Assembly (NCBI RefSeq): GCF_001968815.1
Contig: NZ_MIEQ01000096.1
Coordinates: 495,271-559,270 of the forward strand
Reading direction: 5' to 3'
From: Motiliproteus sp. MSK22-1
GTDB taxonomy: Bacteria; Pseudomonadota; Gammaproteobacteria; Pseudomonadales; Balneatricaceae
Length of the DNA stretch: 64,000 nt
Part shown: positions 1 to 7,934 of the stretch, piece by piece
Position numbering within the stretch: position 1 is the stretch's first letter
Layout of the letters: the number at the start of each line of letters is the position of its first letter
Notes under the pieces: generated by a model
The model's database searches: none
What the model saw: only the letters and a program-made list of their open reading frames with translations
What the model was told of the DNA's origin: nothing
Translations under genes and position numbers: made by a program

Positions 1-1301
1 AAGGCTATATTTTCGGCGATGCTGATGCTGAATAGAAACGAATCCTGAGGCACATAAGCATATTGATCACGTAGTGCTTTAAGGCTGTACTGACTTAGGG
101 CGAGGCCATCCATCAGTATCATATCCGGCTCTGATTGCCATTGACGCATCAGTAGTTGGATCAATGTGGTTTTGCCCGATCCTGTCGGACCGACAATTGC
201 CAGTACCTTTCCCGCAGGAAGATCAAAGCTAAGTTGGTTGAGCGTTGCTGTATGGCTGTTTGGGTAAGAAAATGTCAAATTCCGGACTCGTAGCTCAGCT
301 CCGGTCGGAGTCAGTACCGCCTTATCATTAATGGTATCAGCGGTCTTTAATAGTTGGTCGACACGTTTGAATGCAGCGCTTCCTCTTTCAACAATGTTCA
401 GTAGCCAGCCAAAAGCAAACATCGGCCAGATAAGCTGCCCGAGGTACATGGTGAAGCTGGCGAGCTGGCCAATGCTAAGTTGCTGTTGCCAGATAAGCCA
501 TGTGCCATAGGACATAGTGAATAGCAGGGCTGTTGACAGGCAAACATGAATGACTGGATCGTAACAGGCTTCTGCCTGGGCTACTCGATAGTTGCTGTCG
601 GCTGCCTGTTCAGAAATACTGGAGAATGCTTGGCTTTCGATTTCCTCCCGCCCCATTGCTTTAACCAGTCGAATTCCACTGAGAGCCTCTTGTGTTTTTT
701 GATTGAGGCGTGAGAAGCAGTCCAGAGCCTGTTGGAAGTGTTGGTGGACCGAGCGGGATATGCGGTGAAAGGCCCAAGCCATCACTGGGAACGGCATTAA
801 AGCTACCAGTGTTAATCGCCAGTCGATAACAGCAAACATGATGATCAGTACCAGTATAAAAGTAAGCAGTCCATCAAAGCCTGACAGAACTCCTTCTCCA
901 GCAGCTAATTCTATGGCATCTACGTCGTTTGTCGCTCTAGCCATAAGGTCGCCGGTGCTGTTGATGCTATAAAAAGCCTGACCTTGCTTACAGAGTCGCT
1001 GGTAGAAGCGGGCACGTAAAATACTGCCTAAACGGTATGAAGTTCCGAACAGAATCAGTCGCCAGCCATAACGGAGAGCATATACGCCAATACCCAGCAC
1101 AAAGAGTGCTAACAGATAGGGTCTGATATCAGTTTCAGCCGTGGTGGTTTCAGTGGCAGTGATCAATTCGTCAATAGCCAGACCAATTAAATAGGGAACT
1201 GCCAGATTGAGCATTGCTACGCCAGCTAACATCAGCAGAGCGACGAGGTAAGTCCGCCAGTGTTCTCGAAAGAACCAGGATAAGTTGTTAAATAGTGTCA
1301 T
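1..1301 (-). CDS. mdlA: MdlA-type multidrug ABC transporter, fused permease/ATPase (3' end outside window)
   Basis: Half-transporter of the exporter type, expected to sit in the inner membrane as one half of a heterodimer that moves hydrophobic compounds outward. The visible 433 codons begin at an ATG at 1301-1299 and give an N-terminus (MTLFNNLSWFFREHW) very like E. coli MdlA. Six-helix permease features follow, including RTG-type loop text (STGDLMARATNDVD) and NIVERGSAAFKRV at the permease/ATPase junction. The nucleotide-binding domain then starts, with Walker A GPTGSGKT and Q-loop YVPQDSFLF. The frame is open to base 1, so the signature motif, Walker B and stop codon lie beyond the left edge. 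It runs away from pspF, 62 bp apart, on the same strand. An mdlB-like partner would be expected next to it outside the window. Assignment to the MdlA subgroup is by recalled similarity; membership of the ABC exporter family is certain. Confidence 0.9.
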   Translation of the reverse strand, partial: MTLFNNLSWFFREHWRTYLVALLMLAGVAMLNLAVPYLIGLAIDELITATETTTAETDIRPYLLALFVLGIGVYALRYGWRLILFGTSYRLGSILRARFYQRLCKQGQAFYSINSTGDLMARATNDVDAIELAAGEGVLSGFDGLLTFILVLIIMFAVIDWRLTLVALMPFPVMAWAFHRISRSVHQHFQQALDCFSRLNQKTQEALSGIRLVKAMGREEIESQAFSSISEQAADSNYRVAQAEACYDPVIHVCLSTALLFTMSYGTWLIWQQQLSIGQLASFTMYLGQLIWPMFAFGWLLNIVERGSAAFKRVDQLLKTADTINDKAVLTPTGAELRVRNLTFSYPNSHTATLNQLSFDLPAGKVLAIVGPTGSGKTTLIQLLMRQWQSEPDMILMDGLALSQYSLKALRDQYAYVPQDSFLFSISIAENIA

Positions 1302-1363
1302 ATAAGTCCGTCAATCTTCCCTGACAGGCGTGGACGAATTACTCAGGGAACACATAGTGTAGC

Positions 1364-2446
1364 TTATTCGGTGCTTGTTGATAGTTGATGTTTACGGATA
1401 AGTCCTCTTAGCTGGTGATAGCTAAGTCCCAGTCGTTCAGCCGCTTTTCGCTGATTATATTTACACTCCTTAAGCGTTTGGTTAAGGAGTCTGGTTTCAA
1501 ACTGGCTGACCTGAGTTTTAAAATCGACCATTCTTTCTCTGGCAGCTGAAGGGGGGGAGGGCTCTGTTGTTTTGTCATGACCGGTTGCAGAGAGTAAATC
1601 TATGTTATTGTCTTCTTTGTCGTTTTGATGTGGGTTTTCTGCTGACTTGATGGATGCCCAAGGGCTTGTCAGTGGATCAAGTATAACGGTGCGCAGGGGC
1701 GCCTCTTCGTCAGCGCTACGGTAAACACTGCGTTCGACAGCATTTTTTAACTCACGAATGTTTCCGGGCCAGGGGTGGCTTTGCAGTTGTTCAACGGCGG
1801 TTTCATCGAATCCGGGGAAAAAAGGTCTTCCTAACTCGCGACTCATGCTGATGGCAAAGTGTTCAGCTAACAAGATGATATCTTCTTGCCTGAATCTTAA
1901 TGGTGGCAGGTGAATAACGTCAAAGGCCAGACGATCAAGTAAGTCAGATCTGAACAGATTCCGTTCTGCCAGCTCTTGTAAATCCTGATTAGTGGCGGCT
2001 ATCAGGCGCACGTCGGTATTTATACGCTGGTGCCCTCCCAGACGCTCAAACTCACCGTATTCGATCACTCTTAAAAGCTTTTCCTGAACTCTTAATGACG
2101 ATGTAGCAAGTTCATCAAGGAACAGAGTGCCGTCATCAGCTCGCTCAAAACGTCCTTTGTGAGCACGACTGGCGCCCGTGAAAGCTCCTGATTCATGACC
2201 GAAAAGTTCAGACTCCAGAAGGTTCTCATTCATACTGGCGCAGTTAAGCTTGATAAAGGATTGATCCCATCGTCCGGAAAGGTAATGGATTCGATCTGCG
2301 ATTAATTCCTTTCCTGTTCCCCGCTCGCCAACTATTAATACGGGTTTGTCCAAAGGGGCAATTCTGGAAACATGATCAAGCGTTTCCAGTAATGCTGAGG
2401 AGTGCCCGATTAAGGACTGTTTGGATATCTGCTGATTGATGTTCAT
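1364..2446 (-). CDS. pspF: PspF, sigma-54-dependent activator of the phage-shock operon
   Basis: AAA+ enhancer-binding protein that drives sigma-54 transcription of the psp operon; in the known system it is held inactive by PspA until the inner membrane is stressed. The 360 residues lack any N-terminal receiver domain, as expected for PspF. They show Walker A GERGTGKE (residues 40-47), the sigma-54-contacting loop GAFTGA (87-92), Walker B region GTLFLDE and a C-terminal Fis-type helix-turn-helix (QRKAAERLGLSYHQLRGLI). A linker of about 60 residues between the AAA+ core and the HTH is rich in Asn, Asp and Ser. It is transcribed divergently from pspA, and a consensus-like -24/-12 promoter lies in the shared 339-bp spacer. 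The start ATG at 2446 is the natural family start. Confidence 0.95.
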   Translation of the reverse strand: MNINQQISKQSLIGHSSALLETLDHVSRIAPLDKPVLIVGERGTGKELIADRIHYLSGRWDQSFIKLNCASMNENLLESELFGHESGAFTGASRAHKGRFERADDGTLFLDELATSSLRVQEKLLRVIEYGEFERLGGHQRINTDVRLIAATNQDLQELAERNLFRSDLLDRLAFDVIHLPPLRFRQEDIILLAEHFAISMSRELGRPFFPGFDETAVEQLQSHPWPGNIRELKNAVERSVYRSADEEAPLRTVILDPLTSPWASIKSAENPHQNDKEDNNIDLLSATGHDKTTEPSPPSAARERMVDFKTQVSQFETRLLNQTLKECKYNQRKAAERLGLSYHQLRGLIRKHQLSTSTE

Positions 2447-2553
2447 GTGGCCAAATAAACCATATTTTGATCAAAAATGCTAACGATAGGCTTATTGTGC
2501 CTGCGTGTTTTTAATTCAAGAAGCATTGGAAGAATTGTTAAATATAAAAAACC

Positions 2554-2571
2554 TGTTATATGACAATAACA
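2554..2571. promoter_or_regulatory. Candidate PspF upstream activating site (dyad)
   Basis: Inverted repeat TGTTAT (2554-2559) and ATAACA (2566-2571) separated by 6 bp. It is placed 20-40 bp upstream of the sigma-54 -24 element on the pspA side. Its position suits an enhancer for PspF, but the spacing is shorter than that of the E. coli sites, so the assignment is inference. Confidence 0.4.
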
Positions 2572-2591
2572 TACGTTTATTTTTTATAACC

Positions 2592-2607
2592 TGGCACGAA
2601 ACGCGCT
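2592..2607 (+). promoter_or_regulatory. Sigma-54 (-24/-12) promoter of pspABC
   Basis: TGGCACGAAACGCGCT carries the invariant GG of the -24 element (2593-2594) and GC of the -12 element (2605-2606), correctly 12 bp apart. The -24 half (TGGCACG) is perfect and the -12 half (GCGCT) keeps GC and the following T. The neighbour being pspF, a sigma-54 activator, makes the call secure. Confidence 0.85.
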
Positions 2608-2785
2608 ATGTATTGGTATAAGTAAAAAGAGCTGATAACAAAAAGCTTGGTAAATGAAGAAATAAGAGGCTATCGAGAATTTTTAGATGCAGAACCGTGC
2701 AGAGATCAGCATCAACAAATCATTTTAACTAACTCTGCTTGAACCGTTTTTAAACGAATAATGTCATTTTACTGGAGAAGCAACA

Positions 2786-3466
2786 ATGGGAATTTTTTCA
2801 CGCTTTCAGGATATAGTTAACGCCAATATTACTGCGTTGTTGGACCGGGCTGAAGATCCGAAGAAAATGATCCGACTGATGATTCAGGAAATGGAGGAGA
2901 CATTGGTTGAGGTTCGTACAACCTCTGCCCGTGTTATCGCGGACAAAAAAGAGCTTAAGCGCAGAGTTGAGCGTTTGCATAACGAGGCTAACGATTGGGA
3001 AAGCAAGGCAAAACTGGCGATTAGTAAGGGCCGCGAAGATTTAGCTCGTGGGGCATTACTGGAAAAAGCCAATCTTAATGAAAATACTGTTCAGTCAGAG
3101 ACCGAGCTTGCTTTATTGGAAGAGCATTTGGGTGTGCTTAATGAAGAGATTGCCCAGTTGCAGCAGAAACTAAAGGATGCGAAGTCTAAGCAAAATTCAC
3201 TGCTGGTACGGGAAAAAACTAATCGCTCGCGTATGGATATTCGCAAGCAGATTAATCGAGAAGCGCTAAATGATGCCTTTGATAAGTTCGAACGCTATGA
3301 GAGAAGAATGGATGATCTTGAAGGCCAGGTTGAGGCATTTGATCTGGGAGGGGAGCGCTCGCAGACGCTGGCAGATGAAATTGAAGACCTTGATAAGAAT
3401 GAAAAGGTTGATGAAGAGCTGTTAGCATTAAAGACCCAACTGGAGGCTGAGCGAAAGGAAAAATAA
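2786..3466 (+). CDS. pspA: PspA, phage shock protein A
   Basis: ESCRT-III/Vipp1-family coiled-coil protein that binds the cytoplasmic face of the inner membrane under stress, limits proton leak and, when free, inhibits PspF. The 226-residue length matches the family (E. coli 222). The N-terminus (MGIFSRFQDIVNANI) is the amphipathic membrane-sensing helix, followed by the family signature LDRAEDPKKMIRLMIQEME near residues 19-37 and long heptad-rich helices to the end. The ATG at 2786 has the ribosome site TGGAGAAG eight bases upstream. First gene of pspABC, 3 bp ahead of pspB, so translation is probably coupled. Expected to be controlled by PspF and sigma-54 from the promoter at 2592. Confidence 0.97.
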   Translation: MGIFSRFQDIVNANITALLDRAEDPKKMIRLMIQEMEETLVEVRTTSARVIADKKELKRRVERLHNEANDWESKAKLAISKGREDLARGALLEKANLNENTVQSETELALLEEHLGVLNEEIAQLQQKLKDAKSKQNSLLVREKTNRSRMDIRKQINREALNDAFDKFERYERRMDDLEGQVEAFDLGGERSQTLADEIEDLDKNEKVDEELLALKTQLEAERKEK

Positions 3467-3469
3467 ATT

Positions 3470-3742
3470 ATGTCGAGCTATCTGTTTTTTGTCCCAACGA
3501 TCATTTTTCTGACAGTCGTTCTGCCTATTTGGTTGAGGCTGCATTATCGAACCAAAAGTCAGATGCAGAGAGGTTTGTCAGATGAGGATCGGCAAACTCT
3601 TGATGATGCGCTGGGAATGGTGGACAGGCTGGAAGATCGCCTGCGTACATTGGAACGTATTTTGGACCATGATCATCAAGGCTGGCGAGAAAGCAATGAT
3701 GATTATACTGATCCGCAACAAGAACGAGGGGCCAGATTATGA
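3470..3742 (+). CDS. pspB: PspB, phage shock protein B
   Basis: Small inner-membrane protein that, with PspC, senses membrane stress and recruits PspA away from PspF. The 90 residues start with one transmembrane helix (about residues 4-24, FFVPTIIFLTVVLPIWLRL) followed by a cytoplasmic coiled coil containing LDDALGMVDRLEDRLRTLERIL, which is the family pattern. It is slightly longer than E. coli PspB (74) because of an acidic, Asp/Gln-rich tail. Its stop codon overlaps the pspC start (ATGA), so the pair is translationally coupled. Confidence 0.93.
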   Translation: MSSYLFFVPTIIFLTVVLPIWLRLHYRTKSQMQRGLSDEDRQTLDDALGMVDRLEDRLRTLERILDHDHQGWRESNDDYTDPQQERGARL

Positions 3743-4242
3743 GTCAGCGAAAGCCCGGTAAAGCCAATGGCTATAATATGAACCTGTATCGTAGACCCGA
3801 TGATGGATGGTTTTTCGGTGTTTGTGCAGGGCTTGCGAATCATTTTGAAGTGCCGGAGTGGATGGCACGTTTGGTTGCCGTGACGCTATTTTTATTCACC
3901 GGTGAGTTAGCCATTTTGCTCTACGTAGCGGCTATCTTTTTATTGGCTAAACACCCCAGGCAGTCCCGAGTCAATCGAGGACGGGCTAGAAGAAGGCGTA
4001 AAGCGAACGGTGCTGGCAAGGCATCTAGAGATCAGTTCGATGACAATGATGAGGATTTCGTTGATGAGGGTTATGAGTCTTCTGGTCATCATGAGCATTT
4101 ATTTAGCTATGGGCCTGCTCCGAGCTCCCGGTTGAAGGAGATGAAGGCAAGGCTTTCAGCATTGGATCAGAGACTGCGGTCGATGGAAACTTACGTCACA
4201 TCAAAGAAGTATCGGTTTAATCAGGAAATTAATGACTTGTAA
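3739..4242 (+). CDS. pspC: PspC, phage shock protein C with extended tail
   Basis: Inner-membrane stress sensor with the PspC domain (about residues 13-77): LYRRPDDGWFFGVCAGLANHF followed by a hydrophobic hairpin (MARLVAVTLFLFTGELAILLYV). After the domain comes a basic stretch (RARRRRK, about 95) and an acidic region. A C-terminal helical segment (LKEMKARLSALDQRLRSME) can pair as a coiled coil with the similar segment of PspB. The 167 residues are longer than E. coli PspC (119). The ATG overlaps the pspB stop by 4 nt. It is the last gene of the operon; no pspD or pspE follows. Confidence 0.93.
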   Translation: MSQRKPGKANGYNMNLYRRPDDGWFFGVCAGLANHFEVPEWMARLVAVTLFLFTGELAILLYVAAIFLLAKHPRQSRVNRGRARRRRKANGAGKASRDQFDDNDEDFVDEGYESSGHHEHLFSYGPAPSSRLKEMKARLSALDQRLRSMETYVTSKKYRFNQEINDL

Positions 4243-4279
4243 GATCGATATGTATTGTTCAACAGGATCTGAGCAGTAA

Positions 4280-4300
4280 CAGGCCGCGTGTGGCGGCCTG
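4280..4300. terminator. Stem-loop between convergent pspC and FKBP gene
   Basis: Perfect 8-bp GC-rich stem CAGGCCGC (4280-4287) / GCGGCCTG (4293-4300) with a 5-nt loop, 38 bp after the pspC stop and 45 bp from the end of the opposing gene. No T-run follows on either strand, so it is a weak intrinsic terminator at best or a 3'-end stabiliser. Confidence 0.5.
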
Positions 4301-4345
4301 ATGGTATAGAGCTACATGTAGGCTGAAGTCTGGCCCGGTAGGTTT

Positions 4346-4846
4346 TTAGTGCTGATGTCCACCAGCGCCGTGCGCATGGCCATGAGCAGTTTCCTCTTCT
4401 GTTGCGTCACGTACGTCAACAATATCAATTTCGAAATCCAGTGTTTTACCGGCAAGCGGGTGGTTGGCATCAATATCTACTGACTTAAGACCCATTTTTA
4501 TGACAGTAGCCTGTCGAATACCCTCTTTAGTAGACACTTCTATCTGTGTTCCTGGCTGTAAGCGGCCTTTTACCGGTTTTTGTCCAGGCAGCCTTATCTG
4601 TTTAACCGGGATTCGTCCTTTCGCGTCCTCGTGGCGATCGCCGTAGGCCTGTTCCGGTGGCAGGGTTATCTGAAAACTTTCGCCACTGCTTCTTCCTTCC
4701 ATCGCATTGACGATGCCTTCCAGCATTCCTGCGTGTCCATGAAGGTAGAGAGCTGGCTGGTTTTCGTCAGACCGTTCCACTTCGTTACCGTTTTCATCTT
4801 TAATGCGGTAATGGAAACTCACTACTTTATTTTTTTCAATAATCAT
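4346..4846 (-). CDS. SlyD-like FKBP-type peptidyl-prolyl isomerase
   Basis: Cytoplasmic prolyl isomerase/chaperone of the SlyD group. It opens MIIEKNKVVSFHYRIKDE, carries the flap-domain hallmark LHGHAGMLEGIVNAMEGR (about 44-61) and an IF-domain insert ending in NHPLAGKTLDFEIDIV. It ends in a short His-rich metal-binding tail (HGHAHGAGGHQH). The ATG at 4846 is chosen over an upstream in-frame ATG at 4951 because it has TGGAGAA six bases before it and matches the family N-terminus; the extra 35 residues would read through repeat copy A territory. The 166 residues are shorter than E. coli SlyD (196), mainly in the tail, so metal capacity is probably lower. It could equally be annotated as generic FKBP; nickel delivery is inference. 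Confidence 0.9.
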   Translation of the reverse strand: MIIEKNKVVSFHYRIKDENGNEVERSDENQPALYLHGHAGMLEGIVNAMEGRSSGESFQITLPPEQAYGDRHEDAKGRIPVKQIRLPGQKPVKGRLQPGTQIEVSTKEGIRQATVIKMGLKSVDIDANHPLAGKTLDFEIDIVDVRDATEEETAHGHAHGAGGHQH

Positions 4847-4884
4847 TCTGTTCTCCAGAGAAGTGTAATGGCATTGCTGGAAGC

Positions 4885-4961
4885 TAAGGAACCTATGAGC
4901 AAGTCTATTCGGCCTCTGCAAGACCACTGATAACACAATGGACTTATTCACAGATTCTCTG
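4885..4961 (+). repeat. Dispersed palindromic element, copy A
   Basis: About 77 bp lying wholly between the FKBP gene and the DUF3108 gene. The left arm TAAGGAACCTATGAGCAAG and the right arm CTTATTCACAGATTCTCTGA are imperfect inverted repeats. The core ACACAATGGACTTATT is identical to that in copy D and near-identical in copies B, C and E. The middle between the arms differs from the other copies, as expected for independent divergence. Confidence 0.75.
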
Positions 4962-4989
4962 ATGTGTTAGAGAGAAACTGATCGTTCTG

Positions 4990-5718
4990 TCAATGTTTCT
5001 GTTTATTATTCAGTTCTTTGATCACCAAGCTGAATTCCTTACCCTTTTTGTCTAACTGAGACAGCTTGACCAGAAGAAGGTCCAGATCCAGGGCAAACCA
5101 GAGCAGAGTTTTACGTTTGTCATCGGGACCTCGAATTCGCTGAACTTTGATCGTGTTCAGCTTGCCTAGCGGGGTATCTATCTGCTCTTGGCCAATAGCC
5201 TCAAAACGATAGTTCTTGATCAGACCGCCGTCGGCTACCAGGTATTCGAGTTTGGTTTTACCATTCAGGAGATCAAGTCTTAGCTGCAACTGATAATTCA
5301 GCTTATCAAGAGTTCCTGGTTTGATTGCCAGTTTCCAGGGCCTGTCCTGGACGTTATTTGTAACTAGGTGTTTATCCCAGTCAAACAGGAGTAGAGCATG
5401 ACGCTTTTTACCCAATACCTTGCGTAAATACTCATAATCTTTGGGAATCACCTGTGAGTCGTCACTTTCAAACCGGCTGGTTTCATGAACGGTAGCAAAC
5501 AAGGCGGTTGCATCCTGAGCAAATAACCATTGACCGTCAGCCAGCCTGCTTAGTTGCCGGGAAGCCTCGCCGCCAATGCTTAGTCCAAGTTTTGCACTGT
5601 AGTTAGCGTGAAATGGCGGTAAAGTATCAACCCCGCGCGTTGTGGCTGATAAGATGCTGGAGCTGAATGCCAGAGGGAGCGCAATCAAGCTAATGATCAG
5701 TGATTTCCCGAAAAGCAT
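4990..5718 (-). CDS. DUF3108 periplasmic protein next to purN
   Basis: Exported protein of unknown function belonging to the DUF3108 family, which commonly sits beside purN in Pseudomonas-like genomes. The chosen ATG at 5718 has AGGAG nine bases upstream and begins a clear signal peptide (MLFGKSLIISLIALPLAFSS, cleavage near residue 26). An upstream in-frame start at 5802 would bury this signal and overlap purN. The mature part is beta-rich with typical family phrases (FHANYSAKLGLSIGGEA; KTKLEYLVADGG; GKLNTIKVQRIRG; LLWFALDLDLLLVKL). The 242 residues fit the family. It starts 10 bp after the purN stop, so it is in an operon with it. The role is unknown; an envelope function is inferred from the signal peptide only. 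Confidence 0.85.
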   Translation of the reverse strand: MLFGKSLIISLIALPLAFSSSILSATTRGVDTLPPFHANYSAKLGLSIGGEASRQLSRLADGQWLFAQDATALFATVHETSRFESDDSQVIPKDYEYLRKVLGKKRHALLLFDWDKHLVTNNVQDRPWKLAIKPGTLDKLNYQLQLRLDLLNGKTKLEYLVADGGLIKNYRFEAIGQEQIDTPLGKLNTIKVQRIRGPDDKRKTLLWFALDLDLLLVKLSQLDKKGKEFSLVIKELNNKQKH

Positions 5719-5728
5719 ATACTGGCTC

Positions 5729-6406
5729 CTAGCTGTTATTATCCTGGCGACTATCCAGTTGCATTCCAGTTTCAGGTAATGGCTGACCATCAAAGACCAC
5801 AAGGCCGTCTGAAAGTCGCATTCTTCCTTCGGTGAACCATTTTATGGCCAAAGGATAAATTACATGTTCTTGTGCCTGAACCCGGGCAGCCAAAGAGTCC
5901 GCGTTGTCATCGGGCTTTATTGCCACTATAGCTTGAATAGCCAGAGGCCCACCGTCGAGTTCTTCGGTAACAAAGTGCACGGTCACGCCATGTAAGGCAT
6001 CATTAGCCTCTAGTGCTCGTTCGTGAGTGTGCAGGCCTCGGTATTTTGGGAGTAATGAAGGGTGAATATTAAGCATTCGCCCTTCATATCTGCGAACAAA
6101 ATCAGGTGTCAGGATGCGCATGAACCCGGCAAGGACGACTAAATCAGGCTGATAGGTATCAATCTGACGCATCATCGCAACGTCAAATGCTTCGCGGCTG
6201 TCGTATTCTCTGTGGTCGAGGGCGTGTGTTTTTATGCCGTGGCTGCTGGCTCGCTCCAGGCCCTTGGCCTCCGGACGATTGCTGATAACGGCAGAGATTT
6301 CTGCTGTCATCTCACCGCTGCCTATGCTGTCTATTACCGCCTGAAGGTTGGTTCCGCTACCGCTGATGAGTACCACTATGCGTGGGGTTTCCGCTTCTGA
6401 ATACAT
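5729..6406 (-). CDS. purN: PurN, phosphoribosylglycinamide formyltransferase
   Basis: Third step of purine synthesis: transfers a formyl group from 10-formyl-tetrahydrofolate to GAR. The protein shows the N-terminal IVVLISGSGTNLQA phosphate loop, the catalytic NIHPSLLPKYRGLHTHERAL segment (Asn and His) and the catalytic Asp in HGVTVHFVTEELDGGP. The ATG at 6406 gives 225 residues; a TTG 24 bases upstream (6430) is also possible, and neither has a strong ribosome site. A TATAAT hexamer sits near 6438-6443 on this strand, so purN may have its own promoter even though it follows purM by 184 bp. The C-terminus carries about ten residues beyond the E. coli enzyme. Confidence 0.96.
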   Translation of the reverse strand: MYSEAETPRIVVLISGSGTNLQAVIDSIGSGEMTAEISAVISNRPEAKGLERASSHGIKTHALDHREYDSREAFDVAMMRQIDTYQPDLVVLAGFMRILTPDFVRRYEGRMLNIHPSLLPKYRGLHTHERALEANDALHGVTVHFVTEELDGGPLAIQAIVAIKPDDNADSLAARVQAQEHVIYPLAIKWFTEGRMRLSDGLVVFDGQPLPETGMQLDSRQDNNS

Positions 6407-6590
6407 GCTGCTTATGCTCAGGGCCGTCAATAACTGGGATTATAACAACCCTGTGCTTTTGTTGATTGCACAGGGGTGTTGGATTGGGAGTGTGGCTTAT
6501 CTGGAAAGGTCAATGGCAACCTGGGCTTGAACCGACCCTGATACCGATTTGCTCAGGGGATGGATCATACCAGGGCCGCCAACCGGCCGC

Positions 6591-7652
6591 TTATACCAGC
6601 TCAACCTGTTCTTCATCACCGTTTAAAGCTTCGATCTTACCGGCAATAAATGCATTTTCACCTTCGGCGTTTAACAAATTGATCGCTTCCTCAGCACATT
6701 CTGCAGGTACGCAGATAATCATGCCTACACCGCAGTTGAGGGTTCGGTACATTTCCGTAGCATTAACATTGCCTTGTTTCTGTATCCAGTTAAAGATTTC
6801 AGGGCGCTTCCAGGCACTGGTATCTATTACCGCCTTAGTGTTATCAGGAAGAACTCTAGGGATGTTTTCCAGCAATCCTCCACCGGTAATATGAGATAAA
6901 GCGTTGACCTGAGATTCACGGATGAGCTTAAGCAGCGGTTTTACGTAGATACGGGTCGGCTCAAGTAATGCTTCACCGAGTGTCTTATCCTGAAAGGGAG
7001 CGGTGATGTCTGCGCCGCTGACTTCGATAATTTTACGGATCAGAGAATAGCCGTTAGAGTGTGGGCCAGATGATGGCAGGCCGATAAGGACATCGCCAAC
7101 CTTTACCTTAGAACCGTCAATGATTTCATCTTTTTCAACGACACCAACGCAGAATCCTGCTAAATCGTAATCATCTCCATCATACATCCCCGGCATTTCA
7201 GCCGTTTCGCCGCCGACCAGAGAACAGCCCGACAGTTCACAGCCTTCGCCAATTCCGTTAACCACATCTGCGGCCACGTCAACATTCAATTTGCCTGTGG
7301 CGTAGTAATCCAGGAAAAACAGTGGCTCAGCACCTGCTACTATAAGATCATTGACGCACATGGCAACCAGATCGATTCCGATTTTGTCGTGCTTATTTAG
7401 GTCCATCGCCAAGCGAAGTTTGGTACCGACTCCATCCGTACCTGAAACCAGCACCGGTTTTTTATAACCGCTGGGTAGTTCGCAAAGAGCTCCAAATCCG
7501 CCTAATCCCGCCATGACTTCGGGTCTGCGTGTACGTTTTGCTACTCCCTTTATACGTTCAACGAGCGCATTTCCAGCATCGATATCTACTCCTGCATCTT
7601 TGTAGCTAATCGAGGTGGCGTCAGAAGGGGTGGTGTTGGAAGGGATGGCCAT
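6591..7652 (-). CDS. purM: PurM, phosphoribosylformylglycinamidine cyclo-ligase (AIR synthetase)
   Basis: ATP-dependent ring closure that makes aminoimidazole ribotide in purine synthesis. The 353 residues match the family length. Recognisable segments are [19 protein letters not shown] at the N-terminus, [16 protein letters not shown] (about 68-83), the conserved [42 protein letters not shown] and [16 protein letters not shown]. It precedes purN on the same strand, the usual purM-purN order, with 184 bp between them. Transcribed divergently from the DUF2066 gene across 282 bp. Confidence 0.97.
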   Translation of the reverse strand: MAIPSNTTPSDATSISYKDAGVDIDAGNALVERIKGVAKRTRRPEVMAGLGGFGALCELPSGYKKPVLVSGTDGVGTKLRLAMDLNKHDKIGIDLVAMCVNDLIVAGAEPLFFLDYYATGKLNVDVAADVVNGIGEGCELSGCSLVGGETAEMPGMYDGDDYDLAGFCVGVVEKDEIIDGSKVKVGDVLIGLPSSGPHSNGYSLIRKIIEVSGADITAPFQDKTLGEALLEPTRIYVKPLLKLIRESQVNALSHITGGGLLENIPRVLPDNTKAVIDTSAWKRPEIFNWIQKQGNVNATEMYRTLNCGVGMIICVPAECAEEAINLLNAEGENAFIAGKIEALNGDEEQVELV

Positions 7653-7934
7653 AGTGCTTGGGTCTCAACGACGGTAAGTAATATTAAGGCGTGAATTCTA
7701 TCAGTTTGTTATCGAACAGGCCATTTGTTAGCGAGTGTCAGTGAAGTTCTTTTTATCAGGAAGCGATGGTCGCAATACTGATATCTGTTGCTCTAAGTTT
7801 TTCACAATCTTTTCCAGTGTTTGCCGAAGCGAGACAGTGTATTATGCTTTTCGATTATGGGGTTGTCTGTGTTGAATGTGAGGTGGCAGAGAGACCTTGC
7901 TTATTGTTTTTCTGGCTACAGAGGATAATTTGGA

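Larger units (their letters stand above)
2447..2785. other. Divergent pspF/pspA control region
   Basis: This 339-bp spacer holds no credible gene. It is AT-rich and contains the sigma-54 promoter at 2592-2607 and an upstream dyad at 2554-2571 (both listed separately). A good ribosome binding site (TGGAGAAG) lies just before the pspA ATG. The 5' untranslated stretch of pspA would be about 165 nt if transcription starts about 12 bp after the -12 element. Confidence 0.7.

Noticed and set aside
4464..4930. Plus-strand frames across the FKBP gene
   Set aside because: They are antisense shadows of a clear FKBP reading frame with family motifs.
6466..6894. Plus-strand frame of 142 codons between and over purN and purM
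   Set aside because: Mostly the reverse of the purM 3' end; no ribosome site and no family.
7653..7934. Possible purine-repressor site or riboswitch upstream of purM
   Set aside because: No convincing PurR-type palindrome or conserved aptamer core could be found by eye.
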